DNA from: Gemmatimonadota bacterium
GTDB lineage: Bacteria > Latescibacterota > UBA2968 > UBA8231
Assembly (NCBI GenBank): GCA_009840005.1
Contig: VXOR01000008.1
Location: 5,512-69,511, forward strand
Reading direction: 5' to 3'
DNA length: 64,000 nt
Under the pieces are notes generated by a model. It saw nothing but the letters and a program-made list of their open reading frames with translations. It did not search any database and was not told the origin of the DNA. Below, in pieces: positions 1 to 7,989 of this stretch. Position numbers and translations under genes: made by a program. Every line of letters begins with the position of its first letter. The first letter of the stretch is position 1.

Positions 1-863
1 CGGTCTGGATTGATGCCCGGTGCGTCGCGCTGCATGCCTTGGGGTTTGTGGACTTGTTTCCACTCCTTGCCGGTGGTGTTGCGGCTTTGGAGAAAAGGTT
101 TGGCCACGGCTGGCGCATTCTCCACCCATTTCGAATTCCACTCGTCCATCGGCTGAACTGGCCCCGCCCAAGCTGGCCGGTAGCCGAACTGGATCAGTTC
201 CCGAGGGGCCAAGTCCCTGTTGGGATGGGTGCCGTGGAAGAGGAGGGCGGGTATCATGACGACCGAACCAGCCTTGGCACAGAGCGTGATTTCCTGCGGG
301 TGCGAGACATAGCGCACGTACGGGTTGGCTTGGGCGTGGAACGAGAGATGGGAGCGCGGGATGAGCCGGAAGGGCGCACGCTCGGGCGGCAGGTCGTCGA
401 GGTAGTAGAGCACCCGTAACAGGCGCGGCGAAGAGCCTTCAAAGCCAAAGATCGACGAGCCGAATGGCTGGCCGTCAGTGTGCATTGAAATGCCCGGCGA
501 GCCGGAAAGGGTGCGGGTAAAAAGCCCGTGCGTGAAGACGATGTCCGGCCCCATGAGCGCTTGGAGGAATTCCGCGATGGGCGGATAGCCGATCAACTCG
601 GCTACCAACCGGCTCGTGCACTGGGGCTCGTGGTGGACGGTTTGGGCCTTGCTGTAGTCCTTGTGCGTCATCGGCAGGTCCTGCAGCTCGGCCTTTAGCT
701 CGGCAATGTGCTCGGCGTCGAGCACATCCGGCATGAGCACGTAACCCTCCATTTCGAGATGGCGGATCTGCTGGCTCAGGGAGAAAGCGGCAAAATCGGT
801 CTCATCGACCGTCATAAAGCCGATTTCTTCTTTGGGATCAATTTTTACGGTGGTGGTCTCCAT
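1..863 (-). CDS. Phytanoyl-CoA dioxygenase (PhyH) family protein, cut by the window edge
   Basis: The minus strand is open from an ATG at 863 to the window edge, giving about 287 residues with no stop, so the C-terminus is missing. PhyH proteins are cytosolic Fe(II)/2-oxoglutarate-dependent dioxygenases. The facial triad is visible as HTD (H128, D130) and a distal H210 in LLFHGTHPN, followed by an Arg about ten residues later that would bind 2-oxoglutarate. A good ribosome site (AAAGGAGG) lies just upstream of the ATG. It is followed upstream by the RraA-like gene on the same strand, so the two may be co-transcribed. The substrate cannot be read from sequence. Family call is secure. Confidence 0.88.
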   Translation of the reverse strand, partial: METTTVKIDPKEEIGFMTVDETDFAAFSLSQQIRHLEMEGYVLMPDVLDAEHIAELKAELQDLPMTHKDYSKAQTVHHEPQCTSRLVAELIGYPPIAEFLQALMGPDIVFTHGLFTRTLSGSPGISMHTDGQPFGSSIFGFEGSSPRLLRVLYYLDDLPPERAPFRLIPRSHLSFHAQANPYVRYVSHPQEITLCAKAGSVVMIPALLFHGTHPNRDLAPRELIQFGYRPAWAGPVQPMDEWNSKWVENAPAVAKPFLQSRNTTGKEWKQVHKPQGMQRDAPGINPD

Positions 864-917
864 AGTGTCCTCCTTTGGGCGGCGCTACTCGCTACGACGA
901 CTGGCGGGCGGCGATGA

Positions 918-941
918 GGGCAACCACAAGGGTTGCCCCTA
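918..941. repeat. Palindromic repeat GGGCAACC-loop-GGTTGCCC
   Basis: GGGCAACC (918-925) pairs with GGTTGCCC (931-938). The same motif, with the same loop and the following CCTAC, recurs at 19981-20005 inside a MITE-like element. Here it supplies the stop codon of the RraA-like gene, so the gene's 3' end appears to have been set by insertion of this repeat. Confidence 0.7.
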
Positions 942-1601
942 CGTACGCGACTCTCGCCACTTGGCGAGGGAAAAGTCGTCTGAATCGTACAGGGCGAAAA
1001 TTTTCGCTTCCTTGTCCCGCACTTCTGCGGCCAATTCCAACACTTCCTCGGCGTGCTCCAGCGGAATGCGCACGCAGCCGTCGCCATCGCCGAAGATCAG
1101 GTCTCCCGGCCGAATCCGCACCGACCCTACGGTAATTGGCGCGTTGACCCGCGTCGCGTTGAATACGCCGTGCCCTGGCACCGTCCCCCAAGCGAAGATC
1201 GGCAGCCCGACCCGGCGGATCCCCTCCAAGTCGCGCACTGTTCCATCGACAACGGCTCCCACTGCGCCTAGCCGCTGGTGCAGCCGCGCCATGCCGTCGC
1301 CAAAACTGGCTCCGCGCCCGGGACGCGAGTCCACGTCCTTCATCACTGCGAACACGGGCCCTTCCATGGCGTCGATTGCCTCGTAGTACCCGTCCCAAGG
1401 GACTGCTACGGAGTCCGGGTCGTTGGTTGTTACTTCCGCGGTCACTGCATAGCCGATGACCGGACCCAATTCCGGCAGCAGATAGTGAATTCGGTGGTCG
1501 GTGTACTCTTCGTTGGGCAGGCCGCACTTTAACACGATGGCGTTGAAAATCGTCGGCGAGTCGAATTCCTTAAAGGCGTCTAGTACTTCGGGTTTGATCA
1601 T
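939..1601 (-). CDS. RraA-like / 4-hydroxy-4-methyl-2-oxoglutarate aldolase family protein
   Basis: A 220-residue protein of the RraA fold. The family includes pyruvate-releasing HMG/CHA aldolases and the RNase E regulator RraA. The diagnostic block is present: GAVGAVVDGTVRD (about 112-124) with the Arg-Asp pair, then GHGV and GDLIFGDGDGCVRIP, which line the metal and pyruvate site. The start at 1601 (MIKPEVLD) is preferred because AAGGAG lies nine bases upstream; the open frame continues 41 codons further without family similarity. The gene lies upstream of the truncated PhyH gene on the same strand. An aldolase or decarboxylase role in sugar-acid or aromatic catabolism is more likely than RNase regulation in this catabolic setting, but that is inference. 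Confidence 0.82.
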   Translation of the reverse strand: MIKPEVLDAFKEFDSPTIFNAIVLKCGLPNEEYTDHRIHYLLPELGPVIGYAVTAEVTTNDPDSVAVPWDGYYEAIDAMEGPVFAVMKDVDSRPGRGASFGDGMARLHQRLGAVGAVVDGTVRDLEGIRRVGLPIFAWGTVPGHGVFNATRVNAPITVGSVRIRPGDLIFGDGDGCVRIPLEHAEEVLELAAEVRDKEAKIFALYDSDDFSLAKWRESRT

Positions 1602-1826
1602 AGAGAGTTTGCTCCTTTTTGCAATGGCGCGATTAGCTGCTGATTCCAAACAATTAGCGGACTCAACGCGTTGGTCCAAGGGAATAGAGCGCATTCGCAC
1701 GGTGATTGTCAAACCGCACTGCACGGGCAGCGGCGCGTTGTCTTCTGCCCAAGACTGGATTGACGCCCGCGCAAGACCTATACTTTCTCGCCGCCCTAAC
1801 GATCACTCATCAAACTGGAGGATTCC

Positions 1827-3374
1827 ATGACCGCCGCGCCCGACTACACGTCAAAGGTTCCCTACTACACCTTTCCCGACACCTTGGCCGAACAAGAGGA
1901 GGCCATAGCTACCAACCCGCTGATGCAGCGCATGCTCGAAGCGCGCCGCTCGTACGCCGGCGATCCACACCGTCCCATCTACCACTACATCAATCCCGAG
2001 GCCAATCTCAACGACCCCAACGGACTGTGCTTCTGGCAGGGCCGCTATCATCTCTTCTACCAAGCCTACCCACCGGAGGACACTCGCCAGCACTGGGGCC
2101 ACGCCATAAGCGACGATCTCGTCCACTGGCGCGACCTGCCGTACTGCATCTATCCAAACCCGGAGCGCTGCTGCTTTTCAGGTGCCACGCTGGTCGAGGA
2201 GGACCGCGTCATTGCCATGTACCACGGCACTGAGGTCGGCAACATGGTCGCCACTTCTTCGGACCCGCTATTGCTCAACTGGGAAAAGGTCGCCAACAAG
2301 GCCGTGATCCCCATCCGCGCCGACGTGCCCTACCGAGTCTTCGATCCCTGCATCTGGAAGCAGGGCGACGCGTACTACTCGCTGTCGGCGGGTACCAAAC
2401 CCGAAGGCCCGGCTGGCAAGCCCGTGCGCGCCAATTTCCTCTTCAGGTCGAGCGATCTCGAACACTGGGAGTATCTCCACCCCTTCGCGGAGGATGACGG
2501 GTACACGCTAGTTGGTGACGACGGAGCCTGTCCCTATTTCTGGCCGATTGGCGACCGCCACATCCTCCTCTTCTTTAGCCATAGAAGCGGCGGCCAGTAC
2601 CTGCTCGGCGACTACGACACCGAGCGCGACAAGTTCGTCGTAACCTACGGTGCCAAGTTCAACTTCGGCGCGGCCTCGCCCTCGGGCGTCCATGCCCCTT
2701 CGGCGACCCCCGACGGCCAAGGCGGCGTCTTGGTCATCTTCAACATGAACCCCGGCAAACCGACCAAGAATTGGAACCAGATTATGACCTTGCCCCGCCG
2801 GCTGACCGTGGTCGGCGACGATTTGGCCATGGAGCCGGCCGGCGACCTCGAGTCGCTTAGGCGGGATCATCAGCACATCGGCAAAACAACGCTCCCCGCC
2901 AACGAAGAATTCGTCCTCGATAGAGTCCGAGGCAATGCCATGGAAATCGTCGCTGAAATCGATCCGCAAGACGCGCCCATGGTCGAACTCAATGTCCTGC
3001 GCGCTCCCGGCAAGGAAGAGTACACGCGCATTGCCTTTTTTAAAAATCGGGGCTTCAGAGACCGCGTCTTTGGCAGCGACCATCACCAGAGTCTGATTTC
3101 GCTCGACACCTCGTATTCTTCTGTCGCGCCCGACGTGCTCTCCCGCGCTCCGGAGACCGCTCCAGTCATCCTCACTCCGGGCGAAAGGCTCAAGCTGCGG
3201 GTTTTTGTCGATAAGAGCGTCGTCGAGGTCTTTGCCAACGGCCAGCAATGCGTGGCCGCACGGGTCTATCCCGACCGCGCCGACAGTGTCGGGGTCTCGT
3301 TGCGCGCGCAGGGCCAGAGCGCCGAACTGCTCTCGCTCGACGCCTATCAGATGCAGGATATCTACGCCGAATAG
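1827..3374 (+). CDS. Glycoside hydrolase family 32-like protein (fructosidase/levanase fold)
   Basis: A 515-residue protein with a five-bladed propeller and a C-terminal beta-sandwich. The NDPNG box (D63, nucleophile position) and FDP (D173, equivalent to the RDP transition-state Asp) are visible. The C-terminal module carries the typical VDKSVVEVFANG signature. GH32 enzymes hydrolyse beta-fructosides such as sucrose, inulin or levan. Unusually, the position that holds the catalytic acid/base Glu of the EC motif reads GAC (A234-C235), so classical hydrolase activity is doubtful. No signal peptide is evident. The ATG follows GGAGGATTCC. A PhyH gene follows 13 bases downstream, which suggests one operon. 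Confidence 0.82.
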   Translation: MTAAPDYTSKVPYYTFPDTLAEQEEAIATNPLMQRMLEARRSYAGDPHRPIYHYINPEANLNDPNGLCFWQGRYHLFYQAYPPEDTRQHWGHAISDDLVHWRDLPYCIYPNPERCCFSGATLVEEDRVIAMYHGTEVGNMVATSSDPLLLNWEKVANKAVIPIRADVPYRVFDPCIWKQGDAYYSLSAGTKPEGPAGKPVRANFLFRSSDLEHWEYLHPFAEDDGYTLVGDDGACPYFWPIGDRHILLFFSHRSGGQYLLGDYDTERDKFVVTYGAKFNFGAASPSGVHAPSATPDGQGGVLVIFNMNPGKPTKNWNQIMTLPRRLTVVGDDLAMEPAGDLESLRRDHQHIGKTTLPANEEFVLDRVRGNAMEIVAEIDPQDAPMVELNVLRAPGKEEYTRIAFFKNRGFRDRVFGSDHHQSLISLDTSYSSVAPDVLSRAPETAPVILTPGERLKLRVFVDKSVVEVFANGQQCVAARVYPDRADSVGVSLRAQGQSAELLSLDAYQMQDIYAE

Positions 3375-3387
3375 AAAGGAGCACGCC

Positions 3388-4146
3388 ATGACCGAAGAAG
3401 AAAAATTCGTCTTTGACTTGGAGGGCTATCTAGTCATCAAAGACGTCCTTAGCCCGCAGGAACTAGACGATCTCAACGCGCTGATGGACCGGTACATCGA
3501 CGGCTGGGACAACCATCCTTCGGCTGAGCTCAGGTCGAAGCCCCGCAACGACCTGAACAAGGTCAGTAGCTGGGGCCAAGCTACCAAAGACCTGATCGAC
3601 CACCCCAAAATTTTGCCCTACTTGGTCGAACTCATCGGCCCCAAGGTCCGCATCGACCACGACTACGCCATCATCATGGATCGAGGGGACTCCCGTGGCG
3701 GTCTGCACGGCGGCCCGAGCCAAGATACCGACCACTGGTTTAGCTACCGCGACGGCCAGATGCGCAATGGCCTGAGCGTGGTGACCTTTTTTCTCGCCGA
3801 CGCCAATGAGGGCGATGGCGGCTTCGCCTGCGTGCCGGGCAGCCACAAGACCAATTACCCCCGCAACCTGCCCCAAGAGGTCAGGCACTTTGAGCGCGAC
3901 GCGCATTACGTCGTTCAACCGACAGCTAAAGCCGGGGATGCGCTGTTCTTTACCGAGGCCCTCATCCACGGTACCATGCCGTGGCGCGCCGAGCACCAAC
4001 GCCGAACGTTGCTCTACAAGTACAGTCCCGGCTACTCGACGTGGGCCAAGGAGTTTTACAACCTCGACGAGTACGGCGAGTTGACCGAACGCCAAAAGCG
4101 CATCATGGCTACTCCCTCGATACACGAGCACCCCGAGATCGTTTAG
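3388..4146 (+). CDS. PhyH family dioxygenase-like protein with an HxG motif
   Basis: A 252-residue Fe(II)/2-oxoglutarate enzyme of the PhyH type. The start is the ATG at 3388, preceded by AAAGGAG. The proximal iron motif reads LHGG (H107, G109) where most PhyH proteins have HxD/E. The distal ALIHGT (H194) and the RRTLLYK Arg for 2-oxoglutarate are present. HxG/HxA triads are known in Fe/2OG halogenases such as SyrB2 and WelO5, but an acidic ligand could also come from the nearby QDTD segment. It lies 13 bases after the GH32-like gene, so it is probably co-transcribed with it. The substrate is unknown. Confidence 0.83.
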   Translation: MTEEEKFVFDLEGYLVIKDVLSPQELDDLNALMDRYIDGWDNHPSAELRSKPRNDLNKVSSWGQATKDLIDHPKILPYLVELIGPKVRIDHDYAIIMDRGDSRGGLHGGPSQDTDHWFSYRDGQMRNGLSVVTFFLADANEGDGGFACVPGSHKTNYPRNLPQEVRHFERDAHYVVQPTAKAGDALFFTEALIHGTMPWRAEHQRRTLLYKYSPGYSTWAKEFYNLDEYGELTERQKRIMATPSIHEHPEIV

Positions 4147-4152
4147 AAAAAC

Positions 4153-4273
4153 AGTGGTTAGTGATCGGTGGCCAGTGATCAGCCCCAACTTCCCCTCGGC
4201 CCGGAGGTGCGGGGACTAACCACTAACCACTAATCACTAACCACTAACCACTAACCACTAACCACTAATCACT
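4153..4273. repeat. ACTAACC heptamer tandem array with an inverted partner
   Basis: From 4215 to 4273 the 7-bp unit ACTAACC is repeated about eight times; two units read ACTAATC. Just upstream, 4153-4165 is the exact reverse complement of 4233-4245, so the intergenic region between the PhyH and SDR genes can fold into a long hairpin. A related degenerate block occurs at 54354-54379. Confidence 0.85.
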
Positions 4274-4296
4274 TTTAGACCAATAAGGAGCACAAT

Positions 4297-5082
4297 ATGT
4301 CTGACCCATACTTGCTAAGCGGAAAGAAAGCCTTCGTCACCGGCGGCAAGCGCCGCATTGGCCGCGGCATTGCCTTGTCTTTAGCCGAAGCGGGCTGCGA
4401 CGTGGGGATCAACGACCTGCACGAGGACGACGATGCCGGCAAAACCTTGGACCTGATCCGCGCCTTGGGCCGCGAGGCCGAGTTTTTTCAAGGCGACATT
4501 TCTGATAGCGCTCGAGTCGAGTCGATGTTCGCGGCCTTTCTCGAACGGTTTGGCCGCATTGACATCTTGGTCAACAACCCCTACGGCGGCACGGGCGAGC
4601 CCTTCCTCGAACTCAGCGAGGAGAATTGGGACCAAAATCTCGACGTGGGTCTCAAGGGATTTTTTCTGTGCTCGCAGCAAGCAGCGCGCGCCATGGTGGC
4701 GCAGGGCGATGGAGGAGCCATCGTCAGCACCTCTTCGGTGCACGGACGCCGGGCGTGGAAGAACGACACGGCGTACGGGGCGGCCAAAGCCGGCGTCTTG
4801 CGCCTGACCGAAAGCATGGCCGTTGACTTGGGCGAACACGGAATCCGCTGCAACGCCATCATGCCCGGATACATGGACACCGATCACGTCTTCAACGAAC
4901 CGCCTCCGGCATTGGGGGTTATTGAAGAACGGCTCCACGACATAGTTCCCCTGCGTCGTCCGGGAACCCCCGAAGACATTGGCCGGGCCGTGGTCTTCCT
5001 CTGCTCGCCGGCCGCTGGCTGCATTACCGGGGCGTCTTTGCCGGTGGATGGGGGACTTTTGGCTGCCTCGGCCGCTGGGTAG
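4297..5082 (+). CDS. Short-chain dehydrogenase/reductase (SDR)
   Basis: A 261-residue classical SDR. The Rossmann nucleotide site TGGKRRIG (15-22), the substrate Ser (STSS, 144-147) and the catalytic YxxxK (Y160, K164) are all visible, as is the C-terminal ITGASLPVDGG cap. The usual NNAG motif reads NNPYGG. These cytosolic NAD(P)-dependent enzymes oxidise or reduce alcohols and ketones, often sugar or steroid derivatives. The start is supported by AAGGAG seven bases upstream. The gene follows the heptamer array and precedes the DUF6785-type membrane protein by 29 bases. The substrate is not predictable; oxidation of a sugar-derived alcohol fits the context. Confidence 0.9.
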   Translation: MSDPYLLSGKKAFVTGGKRRIGRGIALSLAEAGCDVGINDLHEDDDAGKTLDLIRALGREAEFFQGDISDSARVESMFAAFLERFGRIDILVNNPYGGTGEPFLELSEENWDQNLDVGLKGFFLCSQQAARAMVAQGDGGAIVSTSSVHGRRAWKNDTAYGAAKAGVLRLTESMAVDLGEHGIRCNAIMPGYMDTDHVFNEPPPALGVIEERLHDIVPLRRPGTPEDIGRAVVFLCSPAAGCITGASLPVDGGLLAASAAG

Positions 5083-5111
5083 GGCAATCGACAGAACTCG
5101 TCGGCCCACAC

Positions 5112-7031
5112 ATGCCCAAATCGCTTTTCAGCATCAAGGGGTTGCTAACCGGCATCGCCCTTTCCTTGGCGGTGGGCCTGCTCGCGCCGTATGGGGTAGT
5201 GTTCAATTACTACTGGGTCGGTTTCAACCCCTCTTCGCCGGGTGCGCTCTTTCTCTTTTTTGTCCTGACCTTTGCCGTCAATGGATTCGTGGCTCTGCTC
5301 GGCCGCCACTTCGCCCTGTCCAAAGCCGATCTGGTACTGATTTACTGCATGTTGATGATGGCGGTCACGGTGCCGACTTGGGGCCTGATGTTTTTCCTCA
5401 TTGGCACCATCGTCTATCCCTTCTACTACGCCACCCCGGAAAACAACTACGCCGAGCTGTTCTACGACTTCATCCCCGCGTGGATCGCGCCGCAGGACTT
5501 TGAGGCCATCAAGAATTACTACGAGGGCCTGCCAAAAGGTGAGTCCATCCCGTGGGGCGTCTGGGTGGAGCCGATGGCCTACTGGCTGGCGTTGATCGTG
5601 GCCATGAGCTTCATGCTGATCTGCATGAGCGCCATCCTCCACCGCCAGTGGTCGGAGCACGAGCGGCTGACCTATCCGATGGTCCAACTGCCGCAGAATA
5701 TGATTGAGAAGGACGCCAACGCGTACGTGGCTCCTTTCTTTAAGGACCAGCGGATGTGGCTGGGGTTTGCTGTGCCCTGCATCCTGCTCAGTCTCAATGC
5801 CCTCAATCACTACTTCCCCATTGTGCCCGAATACAACCCCCGCGGCCGGTTTTCCTTTTTAAACCATACCTTGCACCTGCCGGTTGCACTCAACTTGGCT
5901 TGGGTCGGCTTCTTCTACTTGGTCAATCTCGAGATCACGTTTAGCATCTGGTTCTTCTACGTGTTCTCCAAGGTGGAGGAAGGGGTCTTCAAGACGCTCG
6001 GTATTGCCAGCACCGAGCGCCTGAGCGCGTACGAGTACTCGCAGCCGGCCGACCTGACTCATCAAGCCACCGGCGCGGTCATTGTGTTGGTGCTTTTTGG
6101 CCTGTGGACGGCCCGGCCCCATCTCAAAGAGGTTTGGCGCAAACTGTGGGATCCGCGCAGCGGCGTCGATGACAGCGAGGAGTTGCTCCGCTATCGCACG
6201 GCCTTGCTCGGTTTTTTGGGCAGTCTGCTCTTCGTCGCCGTGTGGCTCTGGCGTTCAGGGGTGCCGATTGCGGTGCTTCCGGTCCTGCTCGTCGTCAGCT
6301 TGCTGTTCTTCATCTTGGTCGCGCGCGTGGTGGCTACCGGCGGCGTGGCCACCGCCCGCAGCCCCATTGTCCCGGCGTACTTCATCATTTCGGGTTTGGG
6401 CACCTCGATCCTCGGGGCCAAGGGCTTGGTCGCCCTCAACTTCACCTTTATTTGGCAGGGCGAATCGCGCACTTCGCCGATGGTTGCGTGCGCCAATGGC
6501 CTCAAACTCGCCGAGTTGATCCCGGGCCCCAAGACGCGGCTGTTTTGGGGCCTGATGCTGGCGCTGGTGTGCAGCCTGTTGGCCGCGGCCTACATGACCT
6601 TGAAGCTGGCCTATACCCACGGAGCGATAAATCTGTCGCTGATCAATTGGGCCGGTGCCCACGGCTGGCCCTACATCGGCCCGACCATTCTCAACATGCC
6701 CGAGGCCGACATGCGCGGCTGGCTCTTCAAGGGAATTGGCGCGGCCGTGGAGGGCTTTTTAATGTGGGCGCAGCACCGGTGGTTTTGGTGGCCCTTTCAC
6801 CCGATCGGCTTTGCTATTGCCGTGGGTTGGCTGACGAGTCAGATCTGGTTCTCGGCGCTGATCGCTTGGCTGTTGAAGCTGGTCATCCTGCGCTTTGGCG
6901 GCGTGCGCCTGTTCCAGAACGCCAAGCCGTTTTTTTTGGGATTGATTTTGGGCGAGGTTTCTGTCTCGGGGGTATGGGGCGCGATCTATGCGCTGACTGC
7001 GGAAAAGGGGCGCGTGCTGACGCATATGTAG
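5112..7031 (+). CDS. DUF6785-type polytopic membrane protein
   Basis: A 639-residue, strongly hydrophobic protein with about a dozen predicted membrane spans along its length. It has the features I associate with the DUF6785/DUF6784 group found in carbohydrate-degrading Planctomycetes, Verrucomicrobia and related phyla, including the cytosolic segment WSEHERLTYPMVQLP after the fourth span. The architecture resembles oligopeptide-transporter-like carriers, so a transport role is plausible but unproven. It lies 29 bases downstream of the SDR gene with no terminator between, so it is probably in the same operon. No clear ribosome site precedes the ATG. Family assignment is from memory of motifs. 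Confidence 0.7.
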   Translation: MPKSLFSIKGLLTGIALSLAVGLLAPYGVVFNYYWVGFNPSSPGALFLFFVLTFAVNGFVALLGRHFALSKADLVLIYCMLMMAVTVPTWGLMFFLIGTIVYPFYYATPENNYAELFYDFIPAWIAPQDFEAIKNYYEGLPKGESIPWGVWVEPMAYWLALIVAMSFMLICMSAILHRQWSEHERLTYPMVQLPQNMIEKDANAYVAPFFKDQRMWLGFAVPCILLSLNALNHYFPIVPEYNPRGRFSFLNHTLHLPVALNLAWVGFFYLVNLEITFSIWFFYVFSKVEEGVFKTLGIASTERLSAYEYSQPADLTHQATGAVIVLVLFGLWTARPHLKEVWRKLWDPRSGVDDSEELLRYRTALLGFLGSLLFVAVWLWRSGVPIAVLPVLLVVSLLFFILVARVVATGGVATARSPIVPAYFIISGLGTSILGAKGLVALNFTFIWQGESRTSPMVACANGLKLAELIPGPKTRLFWGLMLALVCSLLAAAYMTLKLAYTHGAINLSLINWAGAHGWPYIGPTILNMPEADMRGWLFKGIGAAVEGFLMWAQHRWFWWPFHPIGFAIAVGWLTSQIWFSALIAWLLKLVILRFGGVRLFQNAKPFFLGLILGEVSVSGVWGAIYALTAEKGRVLTHM

Positions 7032-7040
7032 CGAATTGAT

Positions 7041-7769
7041 TTAAGCATTAGCCTCCACCATCACCTCAATAGTTGCCAGATGCGCTGCAACGCGCACATC
7101 CATCGGCTGCGCCGTCGGGGTTTCTGACGTCACCAGATGCCCCGTATGGCCTCGCTGGAACAAAGCGATAGGTATGCCCTCCCCGTACTTCCGCCTTGCC
7201 ACCTCCATATTGGGATGAATCACCCCATTGACCGCAACCTCGCCTTCAATCTCGGCATTCTCGTTAATCGGACAAACCCGTGCCACCCGCTTCACCATCT
7301 CCCGTCCCAGAGATTCCCGGTCTCCAAACATCTCGTACAGATAAAATCCCGGGCTCTCCCAGTCCTCGTGCAAATCGATCACACTCGCAAAAACTCTTCC
7401 CGCCAAAAAATCCTGCAAAATCTCAATCTCGGGCACATCATCGCGCAAAAACGCCCAATTCACATCTACATCCTGTGCATTGAACCGGGCATTGTGAGCA
7501 TAGCTCCACGGACACAAACACGGAATAACTTCAAAACGCACCCTATCAGCCCAGCGCTCCCACTCCCCCTGCAAAAAAGCGAGCGCGGCCTCCACGCCAG
7601 CCGGTTCATCGCCGTGCGTCCCTCCATTGATATAAACAACCGGTGCGTCTCCCCTGCCAGCAGACACACACAGAATCGGCAAACCTTCAACCTCGCCCAA
7701 TATCTGCACATCAATACCAGACACCGCTTCCACGCGCCTGACAACAGCATTGTAATCCCGTTGAACCAT
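7041..7769 (-). CDS. M14-like zinc carboxypeptidase/deacylase family protein
   Basis: A 242-residue protein with the M14 or aspartoacylase/succinylglutamate-desuccinylase arrangement: zinc motif HGDE (H52-E55), NARFN with the substrate-binding Arg, and the third zinc ligand in IDLHEDW (H134). These enzymes remove C-terminal residues or acyl groups from amino-acid derivatives. The ATG at 7769 overlaps the stop of a 42-codon ORF (TGATG), which suggests translational coupling; a GTG one codon earlier is possible. It converges with the DUF6785 gene, nine bases apart. Base composition looks slightly poorer in GC than its neighbours. The substrate is unknown. Confidence 0.75.
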   Translation of the reverse strand: MVQRDYNAVVRRVEAVSGIDVQILGEVEGLPILCVSAGRGDAPVVYINGGTHGDEPAGVEAALAFLQGEWERWADRVRFEVIPCLCPWSYAHNARFNAQDVDVNWAFLRDDVPEIEILQDFLAGRVFASVIDLHEDWESPGFYLYEMFGDRESLGREMVKRVARVCPINENAEIEGEVAVNGVIHPNMEVARRKYGEGIPIALFQRGHTGHLVTSETPTAQPMDVRVAAHLATIEVMVEANA

Positions 7770-7897
7770 CACATATCCCGAAGCGCATCAATCACCTGCG
7801 CGTGAATCTCGCGGGCACTAACCACCTGTGCAGCAGACGCAAAATCGAGCGGCCTGCTAAACGTATCGCTCACCTGTCCACCGACTTCCTCGGTCAT
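7769..7897 (-). CDS. Possible 42-residue protein or gene remnant upstream of the M14 gene
   Basis: A 43-codon frame starts with ATG at 7897, has AGGAAG about ten bases upstream, and ends in TGA overlapping the M14 start (TGATG). The peptide is acidic and helical in character (MTEEVGGQVSDTF...) and I do not recognise it. It could be a real small protein, a leader that couples translation of the M14 gene, or the remains of a longer gene after deletion. Confidence 0.4.
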   Translation of the reverse strand: MTEEVGGQVSDTFSRPLDFASAAQVVSAREIHAQVIDALRDM

Positions 7898-7989
7898 GGT
7901 TTGTGCTTCCTAAGGTCAGTTGATTTGTGTGAATCTCAGACACCTAATATTCTAAAACCTTTTAAAAACCGAGAGAAGGGAGAAATGTT

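Noticed and set aside
2508..3389. Long minus-strand ORF of about 290 codons opposite the GH32-like gene
   Set aside because: Shadow of the plus-strand coding region; the translation has no family motif, while the plus strand has GH32 signatures.
4215..4273. CRISPR array or telomere-like repeat
   Set aside because: Seven-bp units without spacers; far too short for CRISPR, and the position is internal and intergenic.
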